Shown here one piece after another: positions 31,517 through 39,761 of a stretch of DNA of 64,000 nucleotides (its first letter is position 1; each line of letters begins with the position of its first letter). This DNA is from a virus: positions 1 through 64,000 of IMG/VR virus record IMGVR_UViG_3300037222_000116. The stretch is one strand, 5' to 3'. The translations under genes were made by a program, and so were the position numbers. The notes beneath the pieces were generated by a model. That model was not told where the DNA came from. It saw only the letters and a program-made list of their open reading frames with translations, and made no database searches.

Positions 31517-31610
31517 CTGTAGAGAGAAGTTATGCAGGCGTGAAAACCTGAAAACCTTGAATGAAATCGCGGAAACGACGAAAAAGTTGAAAAGCTTTTG
31601 AAAAGCTTAC

Positions 31611-34091
31611 TTAGTTGACGAGACTGCCGGGAGGCAGGCACGAAGTACGAACTCGTATCGAATACATGGTCTGGTGCTGTCCTGAAAGCGTCACCACAGG
31701 GTAGGTTCCGACGCGGAGGGAACGCAGACGCCGACGCAACGTCGCCGACGACATCTTGGCATGTCCGTTCTTGGACGCCCAATACGCGTAGGCTTCGTAG
31801 AGATCGTCCAGCGTCGTCCCGAGGGGGGTAGCTACGATCTCGGTCGTCTCGTTGACCCAGCGCATCACCGGGTCGATGTCCTGCTGCCAGTCGAAGCCCG
31901 ATGTCTCTGCCGAAGGTGGCAGGAGCAGGCTGCCTCGCGTAAGAGCCCTTCTTGCGCCCTCGACCGCCCAGAGAGCGATCCCTGCCAGCTCCGTCATCGC
32001 GATGCGCTCGGCGAGCTTCAGGTCGCGCTCGTGGGCTTGGAAGTGCCTGTTGAAGTGGATGACCGCGAAGCGTCGGAAGAACGCCGGGGTGTAGTCGTTG
32101 GAGGCGGGGAGGTCGTTCGCCGAGAACATATGTCCAGCCCGCGGCCTGTAGAAGAAGCTGCCCTTATACAATTCCCGTGCCCGAATGAGCTTGCCGCCGA
32201 CGATCTCCTTGAACGACGCCGACGCCAAGATGTCGCGCTCGGGGATTTCACTGACGGCGTTCAGGAGCTTGCCGCGCAGCGCAGCACGCACCCCCTCGCC
32301 GTCGAGGTCTTGGGGCTTGATGGTCGACGTGAATGCCTGCGGGAAGAGGCCGGGGACGTGGTCGTTAGGACCGCTCAGGATGTCGATCAGGACGCTCTTG
32401 CCGTTTTGAGTGAGTCCGGTGAGCATCGCGCAGACCTCGAAGCGCCACGCCTCGCCGAAGAGCGTGACTCCAATCCACTCTTGCAGAAACGCGATCTTCT
32501 GCGCCTTGTCAGCGTCGTTGATGAAGCACTCGTCGAGGTAGAGCAAGAAGCGGGCGGCTCGCGCCTCTTGGTCATAATCGTAAGGCATCGTTGAGCGAAT
32601 TCGGTGCGCAGCGGTGAACGGCTCCAGAATAGTCACGCCGTCAGCAAAGCGCAGGAAGCCGTTTCTGAACGGGACGCCTGCGGGTGCCAGCGCAAAGAAG
32701 TCAGGCTGGTTAATCAACTTGCTGGCGAGGCGGATTGTACCGACGATGTCGCTGTCTTTTAGAGCGAGGCGCTTCGTGATCCCTTGAATCATCCCGGCAT
32801 AGCTGCTGACGATGCGTGTGAGATCGTCGGCGAGAATGGGATGCCATTGCTTCGTCGCTGGATCACACCTGTAGTGTTGTCCGTCGCTGTGGACGACATC
32901 CTCGAAGCTGTCACCTTTGAGATCGCTGTTGAGCTTCGCTGCCAACTCGGGGTGATCTCCCCGGTTGAACCCCCAATCACCACTCTCACCCCAACCGCCG
33001 ATGAGCTTTTTGACCTTCATCCATGATTGCGCGTTGTTTCCACAATGATTGTGAAAACAGGATGAGAGAATCGCTCCGGTCGGAATAATCGAAATCATCC
33101 GAGTGTATGGAATAGGGTGTGCGGGATCGGTTGGACATACTTTGAGATCCCAATGGAATTGTGTTTTTTTAGAGAATTCGATTTTCTGTTTTATCAGCCA
33201 GCTCTCGACGCGGTGAGCGTTGGTGAGTGCATCTTCGGTTGGTGTCCAATCTGTAATTGGTTCGTGCTTACGTACACCCGTGTCGGTTGCATTGCTTTCG
33301 AGGATAGGATGAGCATCTATCATTGCCGTCAACGTGTGCGACATCGTTTCGTTGAAGCTCACCCAACGAGTGAGGTAGGGATCTTTGCGCTTCCAGTTCC
33401 ACGAGCCCGCGAGACGCAAGACTTGGCGGGGACTCTTAGCAATGGCTTTGTCGGTCTGAAGGTGGCATGCGAGCTGTAGCTCAGCTTCAGTCCAACGGGC
33501 AATAGGCTCTCCGCTGTTGATGGCGAAGTAACCGTGCTTCTTGCGGTCGCTGTTGGATGTTTGAAGAATTGCCGTCGGTGGTAGCTTGGGAGCAGGAGGC
33601 GTCTCACACGTCCCGTCGTCATCGTAGACAAGCATCTTGACGATCGCATCGGGAGCCGTCTTGGGTCGCGAGTAGAGGACTTCAGTCATCTCGGCTGGCG
33701 GCGTGTACCCGGTCGTGTCGCAGGCATTGACGCTGATGTAGATAGCTGCCTTGCGTTGTGGCGAGTTGTAGTTGGAGATCGCCTTCCAGCATTCGTCCAG
33801 TGTCCCGACGAGAATTGGATTGCGCGCCTTGCGCACGCCGTCCTTGGTGTAGTGCATCATGTTGTCGTCGGGGTGAGGGACGATCTGGAAGACGCAGACG
33901 GTCTTGGTGGGGTCTGCGTCGCCAAAGAGCAGCTTGATGTGCTTCTCGGCGTCTGCTCGATTGATCATCCCCGGCGTCAGCGTGATTGGAGCTGGAGGTG
34001 TTACCAGCGTGCTACGCAACGGTGGCAGGGTGATGTCGTCCACGCCGACGTCTTCATCGTCGGGCAACGGAGGCAGCGATGGCGCTGACAT
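31611..34091 (-). CDS. D5/P4-type primase-helicase, 826 aa
   Basis: Replication initiator combining primer synthesis and unwinding. The N-terminal half (about 50-250) looks like an archaeo-eukaryotic primase domain (CVFQIVPHPDDNMM, KAAIYISVNACD, AILQTSNSDRKKHGYF, QVLRLAGSWNWKRK). A Cys/His spot (SSCFHNHCG, 343-351) follows. The C-terminal half is an SF3 helicase of the D5/phage P4 type with Walker A GLTQNGKS (559-566), LLNAVSEIP (609-617), SANDLP (657-662) and an Arg pair at 673-674. The start MSAPSLPPLPDDED follows no clear ribosome site. Confidence 0.85.
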   Translation of the reverse strand: MSAPSLPPLPDDEDVGVDDITLPPLRSTLVTPPAPITLTPGMINRADAEKHIKLLFGDADPTKTVCVFQIVPHPDDNMMHYTKDGVRKARNPILVGTLDECWKAISNYNSPQRKAAIYISVNACDTTGYTPPAEMTEVLYSRPKTAPDAIVKMLVYDDDGTCETPPAPKLPPTAILQTSNSDRKKHGYFAINSGEPIARWTEAELQLACHLQTDKAIAKSPRQVLRLAGSWNWKRKDPYLTRWVSFNETMSHTLTAMIDAHPILESNATDTGVRKHEPITDWTPTEDALTNAHRVESWLIKQKIEFSKKTQFHWDLKVCPTDPAHPIPYTRMISIIPTGAILSSCFHNHCGNNAQSWMKVKKLIGGWGESGDWGFNRGDHPELAAKLNSDLKGDSFEDVVHSDGQHYRCDPATKQWHPILADDLTRIVSSYAGMIQGITKRLALKDSDIVGTIRLASKLINQPDFFALAPAGVPFRNGFLRFADGVTILEPFTAAHRIRSTMPYDYDQEARAARFLLYLDECFINDADKAQKIAFLQEWIGVTLFGEAWRFEVCAMLTGLTQNGKSVLIDILSGPNDHVPGLFPQAFTSTIKPQDLDGEGVRAALRGKLLNAVSEIPERDILASASFKEIVGGKLIRARELYKGSFFYRPRAGHMFSANDLPASNDYTPAFFRRFAVIHFNRHFQAHERDLKLAERIAMTELAGIALWAVEGARRALTRGSLLLPPSAETSGFDWQQDIDPVMRWVNETTEIVATPLGTTLDDLYEAYAYWASKNGHAKMSSATLRRRLRSLRVGTYPVVTLSGQHQTMYSIRVRTSCLPPGSLVN

Positions 34092-34209
34092 TTACGAGGG
34101 CCGCAGGCTTTTCTGAAAGGACATCTCGCTCCCCAAAGTTGGCGTTGGGCGGTCGGCGGGCCGCAGGAGTCTGCGCTTCTACCTCAAGGCGTTGGTGATT
34201 GGCAAGATG

Positions 34210-34237
34210 TTTACAGTCGATTCACTCTAAGTAGGCA
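34210..34237 (+). promoter_or_regulatory. possible promoter of the replication operon
   Basis: TTTACA (34210-34215), 16 bp, TAGGCA (34232-34237) in the 250-bp divergent gap between the primase gene and the forward operon. The first gene has its own ribosome site at 34329. The rest of 34092-34341 holds only a repeated GGCCGCAGG at 34099 and 34159. Confidence 0.4.
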
Positions 34238-34341
34238 TTTCATATGGTCTTAGGTGATACCTCTAATTTTTTGTTTGACGTGATTGCAATGCCGTGCGAG
34301 AACGGGAGTCTCTTTTCTCGTTGTCGATGGAGACGTGTCGA

Positions 34342-34809
34342 ATGTCTAAGCCCAAGAAGGGCGCGAGTTCGCGTCGCGCTTTGCCTGTTCTGCGTGGCGG
34401 CTTTGCCGATCGCAATCCCAAGCCGAAGCATGCCAAGGCGAAGGTGAAGGCGGGCTTGCCTGCTCCCTTTGTCGAGCACGAGGAAGCCGTTTCGCAGGCG
34501 CGCACGCAGTCCTACGACGAAGACCTCCGCGAGCTGGGTTTTGTCAACGAGGACGCCTTTCACGAGGCGGTCGACATGAACCGCGCTGCGTTCGCCGCGG
34601 CGCTGGTCGGCCAGCGGCGAGCAGCAGCACAGGTCGATCGCAATGACCGTGTCAGGCGGTCGCTGCTCGGTCTGTTGGAGGTTGAAGAGGTCCGTCTCTT
34701 CATTGCCGAGAAGACCGGGCGCTTCCACGAGACGGTTCACCAGCTCGTCGAGTTGGCGAAAGACCCCTCGGACCCAGCGTGGGACGAAAAGAAGCCGGTG
34801 GCGCGGTGA
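34342..34809 (+). CDS. basic N-terminal, helical protein, 155 aa
   Basis: ATG 34342 follows GGAGA by about nine bases; the longer frame from 34294 lacks one. Residues 1-45 are Lys/Arg/Pro-rich (MSKPKKGASSRRALP; KPKPKHAKAKVK). The rest is helical. First gene of the long forward replication operon. It may bind DNA. No family recognised. Confidence 0.5.
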   Translation: MSKPKKGASSRRALPVLRGGFADRNPKPKHAKAKVKAGLPAPFVEHEEAVSQARTQSYDEDLRELGFVNEDAFHEAVDMNRAAFAAALVGQRRAAAQVDRNDRVRRSLLGLLEVEEVRLFIAEKTGRFHETVHQLVELAKDPSDPAWDEKKPVAR

Positions 34810-34982
34810 GCACCAAGTTAGACTTGGACGTCATCGGTCCCGAGGCAGAGGCAGTCAAGACCATTGATGCCTTGATGTTGGAGAATGTTCCGGCAGCGCG
34901 GATTTGTGATCGCTTCGCTTTGCTGCGAAAGGCGTGGGACGAGCCGATCGATGCGCTCGTCAAAGAAGCTCGGGGGCAATGA
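34806..34982 (+). CDS. small helical protein, 58 aa
   Basis: GTG start overlapping the previous stop (GTGA). The product (VSTKLDLDVIG ... ICDRFALLRKAWDEPIDALVKEARGQ) is short and helical. Function unknown. Confidence 0.5.
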   Translation: MSTKLDLDVIGPEAEAVKTIDALMLENVPAARICDRFALLRKAWDEPIDALVKEARGQ

Positions 34983-34992
34983 CGAAGGTGAC

Positions 34993-35346
34993 ATGGATCT
35001 TCTCATGAATCACCTGCGAGGACTCGCGCTCGGCGCGTATGTCATCGGGCGGCTCGATGGTGCGGACGAAGCGACGGCGCAAGCCGCCGCGAAGCTCATG
35101 CTCGATGTGCAGAGCGTTGCCATGGTCGCTTCGCTCGAAGCGAACGAAGTCAATCGGCGGCGGATCAGCATTGAGCGCGCTGAAGTGACTTTGGCGAAGC
35201 TCAAGAGCGCCTATCACTCTGAGCATCCGGCTGTCCTTCGCGTCTCGAAAGCATTGTCGCGCTTGCGTGCGGGTGATGACATCGCGATGGTGCTCGCCGA
35301 GTTGAATGCCGATGCCAAGGTCAGTGGCGGGTTCTCTCTCGGCTAA
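34993..35346 (+). CDS. helical protein, 117 aa
   Basis: ATG 34993 follows an AAGG site. The sequence is continuous helices (GLALGAYVIGRLDGADEAT, AKLMLDVQSVAMVASLEANE, VTLAKLKSAYHSEHPAVL) with no motif. Its stop overlaps the helicase start, so it is coupled to it. Confidence 0.5.
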   Translation: MDLLMNHLRGLALGAYVIGRLDGADEATAQAAAKLMLDVQSVAMVASLEANEVNRRRISIERAEVTLAKLKSAYHSEHPAVLRVSKALSRLRAGDDIAMVLAELNADAKVSGGFSLG

Positions 35347-37097
35347 TGCCTGTCGTTCTCGCACAAGGCAACGCTGGTATTCCTGTCACGCCAGTAGTCG
35401 GCGAGCGTGACTGGTTCCGCGTGCCGTGGAAACAGATTCACGAGAAGACCGGCTTGCCGCCGTATGTCATTCCCGGCGTTCGCGAGCCCAAGACCGGAGG
35501 CCAGCTCTCGCCGTGGCCTCGCTACGTCCATCGGACGCACCTGCCAGCATTGGGCTTGGTTGTCCCGGTTGATGATGCTCCTTCGCCGCACAAGTACGGC
35601 GAGGACGTCTTGCGGTCGTATCAGAAGCTCGATCGGGATTTCGTTTCTGCCCGACGTGGCGTGATTCTGAGCCAAGAACAGCGTGTGGGTAAGACTCCCA
35701 CAGCGATGTACGCACATGAGCCGAACGACGGCATGATGGTTGTTGTTGGCCCTCTTGCGTCGCGTCTCGTGTGGCACGAGTGGGCCGCTCGTCGCTTCGG
35801 GTGGTGTGCTGACGAGACGTGCATTACTTGCTCGCGGCTCTGTACTGTCCATCGCGACGTTCCGAGCTTCATTGCTCTCGAAGGTAGGACGGTCGATCCG
35901 AAGCTGCCGCCGTTGACCATGACGAAAGCGATCCGTTGCTTTTCGACAACATCGCTCTTCGCGATGGGACAGCTCAAGCCGCGTGTAGTCTTCATGTCGC
36001 ACGCGATCGTCTTTCCGTGGTCTGAGCAATGGACGCTTTTCGAGCCGCTCGGGACATTGGTTGTCGACGAGTTCCACATGGTCGGCCTTGGCAATCGACA
36101 CAACCTGACCGTCAAGGGCCTACGCCGCATCAACACGGTCGCGTCGCGTGCAATTATGTTGTCTGGTACGCCGATTTCCAATCGCATTGATGGCCTGTGG
36201 GCACCGCTCGACATTGCTGTCCCCGGTGCGTTTGGAAAATATTGGGATTTTGGGCGCCGCTGGGTCGGCGCGACGCCGGGAGCCCATGGCTATCAGATGG
36301 GTGCTCCGACACGGGTTGATGAACTGAAGGCGCGTTTGTCTGAAGTCTTGATTCGACGCACTTGGAAAGAGATCGCGCCGAACCTGCCGCCGATTTCGCG
36401 CAGTACAGAACTGGTCGCGATTCCCGAGAAAGTGCGCTGGGAGGTCGAGCAGCTCGCGTCCGAGCTTCGCAAGATGACGGATGGTCTTCAGACCAAAGTC
36501 GGGCACTTGGCAAGATTGCGGCGGCTCTTCGCCGAAGCCAAGACCGATGCGGCTGTGCTGCAAATCGAAGACGCCATTGCCAACGGGCACTCGTGTATCG
36601 GCTGGGTATGGCACCGTGATGTCGCGTTCAAGCTGGTTGAGAAGCTGCGCGCGAAATCAATTCGGGTCTTTGATCCGATTCACGGCCAAGTACCCCCCAA
36701 AGAGCGCGAAGAAATCCTGCGTGACGCCGCGAGCGGCATTGGTCCTCGCGTGTTGGTCGCGACCATGGCATCTCTGGGAACGGCTGTGGCCCTGACGTGG
36801 GCCTCGCACGAGTTCTTCGCCGAGCTGGACTGGAACCCGACCAACATCGCCCAGCCCGAGATGCGTCCTTTTGACGGTGTCAATAGCGTGTCGAGCGTGT
36901 TCATGGTCGCCGACTGTGACTCGGACATTCGATTGGCTCAGTCGTTGGTATCAAAGCTCGGGACCACGAGAGCACTCGGGCTCGAAGCCGGGGTTGGAAG
37001 CTGTGCTGAAGTTCTCGGGGAGACGTTCGGCATCGCTCCGAGTCGCAGTCTCGATGAAATGGCCGAGCGGCTCCTCGAAGCAAGAGACGACGAATGA
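35346..37097 (+). CDS. SNF2/superfamily 2 helicase-like ATPase, 583 aa
   Basis: Motif I is SQEQRVGKT (109-117), motif II DEFH (241-244), motif III LSGTP (272-276). Motif VI is degenerate (AQPEMRPFD instead of Q-x-x-R-x-x-R). A zinc-like cluster CADETCITCSRLC (154-166) is inserted between motifs I and II. Phage relatives of this kind remodel or unwind DNA during replication or recombination. It overlaps both neighbours in the replication operon. The weak motif VI leaves it uncertain whether it unwinds or only translocates. Confidence 0.75.
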   Translation: MPVVLAQGNAGIPVTPVVGERDWFRVPWKQIHEKTGLPPYVIPGVREPKTGGQLSPWPRYVHRTHLPALGLVVPVDDAPSPHKYGEDVLRSYQKLDRDFVSARRGVILSQEQRVGKTPTAMYAHEPNDGMMVVVGPLASRLVWHEWAARRFGWCADETCITCSRLCTVHRDVPSFIALEGRTVDPKLPPLTMTKAIRCFSTTSLFAMGQLKPRVVFMSHAIVFPWSEQWTLFEPLGTLVVDEFHMVGLGNRHNLTVKGLRRINTVASRAIMLSGTPISNRIDGLWAPLDIAVPGAFGKYWDFGRRWVGATPGAHGYQMGAPTRVDELKARLSEVLIRRTWKEIAPNLPPISRSTELVAIPEKVRWEVEQLASELRKMTDGLQTKVGHLARLRRLFAEAKTDAAVLQIEDAIANGHSCIGWVWHRDVAFKLVEKLRAKSIRVFDPIHGQVPPKEREEILRDAASGIGPRVLVATMASLGTAVALTWASHEFFAELDWNPTNIAQPEMRPFDGVNSVSSVFMVADCDSDIRLAQSLVSKLGTTRALGLEAGVGSCAEVLGETFGIAPSRSLDEMAERLLEARDDE

Positions 37098-37285
37098 ACA
37101 TTCTTGATTGGGTTTGGCATATGTTCACGACAGACGCCGGGCGTGCGTGGTTTCTGCGCGAAGTCAACGACCCGGCAATCAACGCTGCGCTGGCGATTGT
37201 CCGTGCCGAAGACACTTTCTTTCGGACGCTGCTTCGTCTCGAAGAAGCAGCATCCGAGTGGGACGACCTTGGAGGAGAATCGTGA
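37094..37285 (+). CDS. small acidic helical protein, 63 aa
   Basis: ATG overlaps the helicase stop. Aromatic-rich N-terminus (NILDWVWHMF) then helices (AALAIVRAEDTFFRTLLRLEEA). No family recognised. Confidence 0.5.
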   Translation: MNILDWVWHMFTTDAGRAWFLREVNDPAINAALAIVRAEDTFFRTLLRLEEAASEWDDLGGES

Positions 37286-37722
37286 AAATCTACGTTGCGT
37301 CATCATGGCGTAATCTCTTGCAGCCGGGCATCGTGCTCGCGTTGCGACGGTGTGGTCACGAGGTCTACGACTTCCGCCATCCGTCTCCCGGTAACAATGG
37401 CTTCTCGTGGAAGGAAATCGACGGCGGCTGGGAGTCGTGGACGCCCGAGCAGTATCGTGCTGCGTTGCAGCACCCGATCGCCGTTGCGGGGTACGATCAC
37501 GACATCGGTGCGCTGAAGGCTTGTGATACCTGCGTTCTCGTCCTTCCATCGGGGCGCTCAGCCTCGTGGGAGTTCGGCTATGCGATGGGGCAGGGCAAGC
37601 GCGGCGTCGTGGTGCAGCTCGACAAGATCGAGCCTGAGTTGATGTACCGCGAAGCCGAGATCGTCACGTCGATGGACGAGTTCTTCAACGTCTTCGGCGA
37701 GCCGAGCGAGCACGGCTCGTGA
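37282..37722 (+). CDS. nucleoside 2-deoxyribosyltransferase-like protein, 146 aa
   Basis: GTG 37282 overlaps the preceding TGA and follows GGAGGAG; the longer frame from 37108 is a shadow. The fold signature is VKIYVASSWRN at the N-terminus and SASWEFGYAMGQGKR near residue 95-109, where the Glu would be the nucleophile. Such enzymes exchange or hydrolyse bases on deoxynucleosides or dNMPs. With ThyX and DUF3310 elsewhere, it fits a viral nucleotide-pool or modified-base pathway. Confidence 0.7.
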   Translation: MKIYVASSWRNLLQPGIVLALRRCGHEVYDFRHPSPGNNGFSWKEIDGGWESWTPEQYRAALQHPIAVAGYDHDIGALKACDTCVLVLPSGRSASWEFGYAMGQGKRGVVVQLDKIEPELMYREAEIVTSMDEFFNVFGEPSEHGS

Positions 37723-37979
37723 AGATCGCCGAGCTGAAGATTTGGCTGGAGTGCTACAAGAGCGCGCTCCCGGCCTACATGATCTCTCGGGACAAAGAGA
37801 GTGATCCGCCGCCCAAGACGATCGAGGGCTATACGGACGCGGACTACGTGAGTGAGCGGGCGGCGTTGATCGCCGACAAGATGCTCATGCAGTACCAGCT
37901 TCGCCTGATGAACTACGCCGATCCCACCGAGAGTGAGGACGCCCCTCCTCTCAAGGAGAAGACCGATGTCCCTGCGTGA
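37719..37979 (+). CDS. small charged protein, 86 aa
   Basis: GTG start coupled to the previous gene. A helix (KIAELKIWLECYKSALPAYM), a charged loop and a second helix (SERAALIADKMLMQYQLRLM), ending acidic. Function unknown. Confidence 0.5.
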   Translation: MKIAELKIWLECYKSALPAYMISRDKESDPPPKTIEGYTDADYVSERAALIADKMLMQYQLRLMNYADPTESEDAPPLKEKTDVPA

Positions 37980-38142
37980 CAAGAACGGCAAGATGGTATT
38001 CCCCGAGGACAAGCTGCGCACCAAGCCCAAGCGCGGCAAGAAGTCCGCGACGGGCGGCATCGTGCGCACCGGGCGCAAGGCCAATGGTGCCAAGCAGCGC
38101 CAGTGGCGGGAGCCGACACCGGGAGAGCGCGTCGATGGCTGA
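37966..38142 (+). CDS. small basic protein, 58 aa
   Basis: ATG 37966 lies 14 bp inside the previous gene. Lys/Arg/Gly-rich throughout (RTKPKRGKKSATGGIVRTGRKANGA). Possible nucleic-acid-binding peptide. Confidence 0.5.
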   Translation: MSLRDKNGKMVFPEDKLRTKPKRGKKSATGGIVRTGRKANGAKQRQWREPTPGERVDG

Positions 38143-38335
38143 TTATTCCTGCCTCGACTTCACGTCGCAGACGAGGCGCACACTTCTCGCGGCGGCGGTG
38201 ATTCAGGGATTGCTTGCCGACGGCAACATCGTCAAGGGCAATTCCAAGGACACCAACGAGCAGATCGCCAAGAAGCTCGCAGTGGCGGCTGTGCGAATCG
38301 CAGACTTTGTCTGCGCCGAGCTGGACAAGGAGTAG
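38135..38335 (+). CDS. small helical protein, 66 aa
   Basis: ATG 38135, preceded by GGGAGAG. Helical with two cysteines (DYSCLDF; ADFVCAELDKE). Similar small helical proteins near phage SSB or RecT genes are usually uncharacterised; none is recognised here. Confidence 0.5.
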   Translation: MADYSCLDFTSQTRRTLLAAAVIQGLLADGNIVKGNSKDTNEQIAKKLAVAAVRIADFVCAELDKE

Positions 38336-38342
38336 AAGCCAA

Positions 38343-38618
38343 ATGGCGCTCGACGACATCAAGATCGTTCGTGTCCTCCGCATCATCGAGTACACAGGAC
38401 CGCGGCATGTCGTGACGACCACCATCGCGCAGAGCATTGACGGGATGTTCGATGCACCCAACGGCATGCGCATTGTCGCTGCTTTGGTTGCCAGCGGTAC
38501 TCCCGACGAGATAGCAGCGGCGTTGCGCTATGGCATTGGTGCCGATGCGCGACGAGCCTTGATGAACGCGCGTGAGCGAACGTGGGTTAATCCACGCAAG
38601 TACAAGAAAGGCTACTAG
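38343..38618 (+). CDS. unidentified protein, 91 aa
   Basis: ATG 38343. The N-terminal half is strand-rich (IKIVRVLRIIEYTGPRHVVTTTIAQSI) and the rest helical with a basic end (NPRKYKKGY). No motif. Confidence 0.5.
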   Translation: MALDDIKIVRVLRIIEYTGPRHVVTTTIAQSIDGMFDAPNGMRIVAALVASGTPDEIAAALRYGIGADARRALMNARERTWVNPRKYKKGY

Positions 38619-38620
38619 CT

Positions 38621-38836
38621 GTGGCTGACTTCAATCGGCGAGAAGAAGATCACGAGATCCCGCGTGCGACGTGTATCGGCGAGACGGCGAAAGCTCTCAA
38701 GGTCGAGCACTCCTCGGGTGAGGAGTTGTGGGTTCCCAAGTCTGTGATCTGCGAAGCGTCGGACGTCAAGGAACTCGGTGACTATGGCACTCTCGTCATT
38801 CCTCAGTGGTTTGCGAAAAAGGAGAACTTGTTCTAA
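38621..38836 (+). CDS. small beta-barrel-like protein, 71 aa
   Basis: GTG start two bases after the previous stop. Strand-rich (TAKALKVEHSSGEELWVPKSVI ... GTLVIPQWFAKKENLF), in the style of small phage OB/SH3 proteins that modulate nucleases. The gene at 46839 ends with a similar WVPKNKVF pattern. Function unknown. Confidence 0.5.
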   Translation: MADFNRREEDHEIPRATCIGETAKALKVEHSSGEELWVPKSVICEASDVKELGDYGTLVIPQWFAKKENLF

Positions 38837-39156
38837 TGGCAAAATCAGTCGAAATACAGGCGGCGTTCGGTGTTCGTTTCAAGCTCCGCGCCGAGGGGGA
38901 CAAGCTCTACGCCGCGGGGGGCAAGCTCTGCGCCGAGGGGGACAAGCTCTACGCCGCGGGGGGCAAGCTCTACGCCGAGGGGGGCAAGCTCCGCGCCGAG
39001 GGGGGCAAGCTCTGCGCCGAGGGGGGCAAGCTCCGCGCCGAGGGGGACCTCGTTTTCTCTGTTGCGGTCATCGCTGCCTTCGGAGCAAAAGCAATCATCG
39101 AGTGGTGGAGGAAAGACGGTAGCGTCTTCGTGAACGATGAGGAGTATAGCTCGTGA
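38836..39156 (+). CDS. heptapeptide-repeat protein, 106 aa
   Basis: ATG 38836 overlaps the preceding TAA. Residues about 15-71 are eight tandem copies of a seven-residue unit, K-L-x-A-(E/A)-G-(G/D). A hydrophobic stretch follows (LVFSVAVIAAFGAKAII), then a charged end. Similar KLxAEG repeats occur in uncharacterised phage proteins (from memory). The regular unit suggests a solenoid or coiled fold. Function unknown. Confidence 0.6.
   Translation: MAKSVEIQAAFGVRFKLRAEGDKLYAAGGKLCAEGDKLYAAGGKLYAEGGKLRAEGGKLCAEGGKLRAEGDLVFSVAVIAAFGAKAIIEWWRKDGSVFVNDEEYSS
38880..39048 (+). repeat. 21-bp tandem repeats inside the heptapeptide-repeat gene
   Basis: About eight copies of a 21-bp unit (GGCAAGCTC-type start) encode KLxAEGG/D. 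Copies differ mainly at the x residue (Arg, Tyr, Cys) and at G/D, so the array can expand or contract by recombination without frameshift. Confidence 0.85.
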
Positions 39157-39761
39157 GCGCTGCCGTCCTGTTCGATGCGATTGCCCGTGGCGTTGAAGCC
39201 GCTCTCGACAACAAGACGACGCCCTACAAGGTCGGCGAGAAGCGTCCCTACAGCGAAGAGCGAGCGGACTTGTCTTCAAAGTGCCAGCGGCTCGTTGCGA
39301 TGGCGATTGGCGAGATGAATGCTGCCGCCAAGCAGTCCGATCGCGCCGCCAAGCAAGCCGGGCGTAAGTTCGTCAAGCCTGCGGGCGACCGTCGTCCTAC
39401 ACCCCCGCCGCGCTTCACCGAGCCGCGCGTCGCAGCGAGGCGTCCTGCGCGCAGCATCCCGGTGGTTGTCGAGGAGCAGATCGAGGTCGAAGACGAGGGA
39501 ACCGAGGCGCAACGCGTCTCGCCGTCGTTTCCCGCCAAGACGGCGGCGGCTGGTCAGCATGTGATGACCGGCGCAGGCGTGGAGCTGGAGGCCCTTGGTA
39601 GGGTGTCAGCCAAGAAGCCGGGGTCCTTTCTCTTCAAGCGCGGCGACGGCGCGATTCTCGCCATTCTCGCCGACACCATGATGGTCGAATGGCCGCAAGG
39701 CAACGGCGAAGTCGTCGAAGACGATGAAGAGCAGGCACCCCCGAACGGAGACGCCTCGTGA
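39153..39761 (+). CDS. unidentified two-part protein, 202 aa
   Basis: GTG start (GTGAG) overlapping the previous stop. The N-terminal helical domain (1-80) is followed by a Pro/Arg-rich linker, an acidic stretch and a C-terminal strand region (GDGAILAILADTMMVEW). It sits directly before the nuclease and ATPase genes. Possibly a recombination accessory protein, by position only. Confidence 0.45.
   Translation: MSAAVLFDAIARGVEAALDNKTTPYKVGEKRPYSEERADLSSKCQRLVAMAIGEMNAAAKQSDRAAKQAGRKFVKPAGDRRPTPPPRFTEPRVAARRPARSIPVVVEEQIEVEDEGTEAQRVSPSFPAKTAAAGQHVMTGAGVELEALGRVSAKKPGSFLFKRGDGAILAILADTMMVEWPQGNGEVVEDDEEQAPPNGDAS

Larger units (their letters stand above)
31314..31610. other. AT-rich repeat region, candidate replication origin
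   Basis: Roughly 300 bp without a gene, far richer in A and T than its surroundings. It contains AAAGGTTTTCA or its complement at 31316, 31343, 31393, 31404 (partial), 31541 (partial) and 31549. An 18-bp perfect inverted repeat (31394-31411 with 31541-31558) encloses a 26-bp hairpin. TTGAAAAGCTT is directly repeated at 31587 and 31598. Iterons, nested palindromes and the adjacent primase-helicase are typical of an origin. A control region for the flanking genes is the alternative. Confidence 0.5.
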
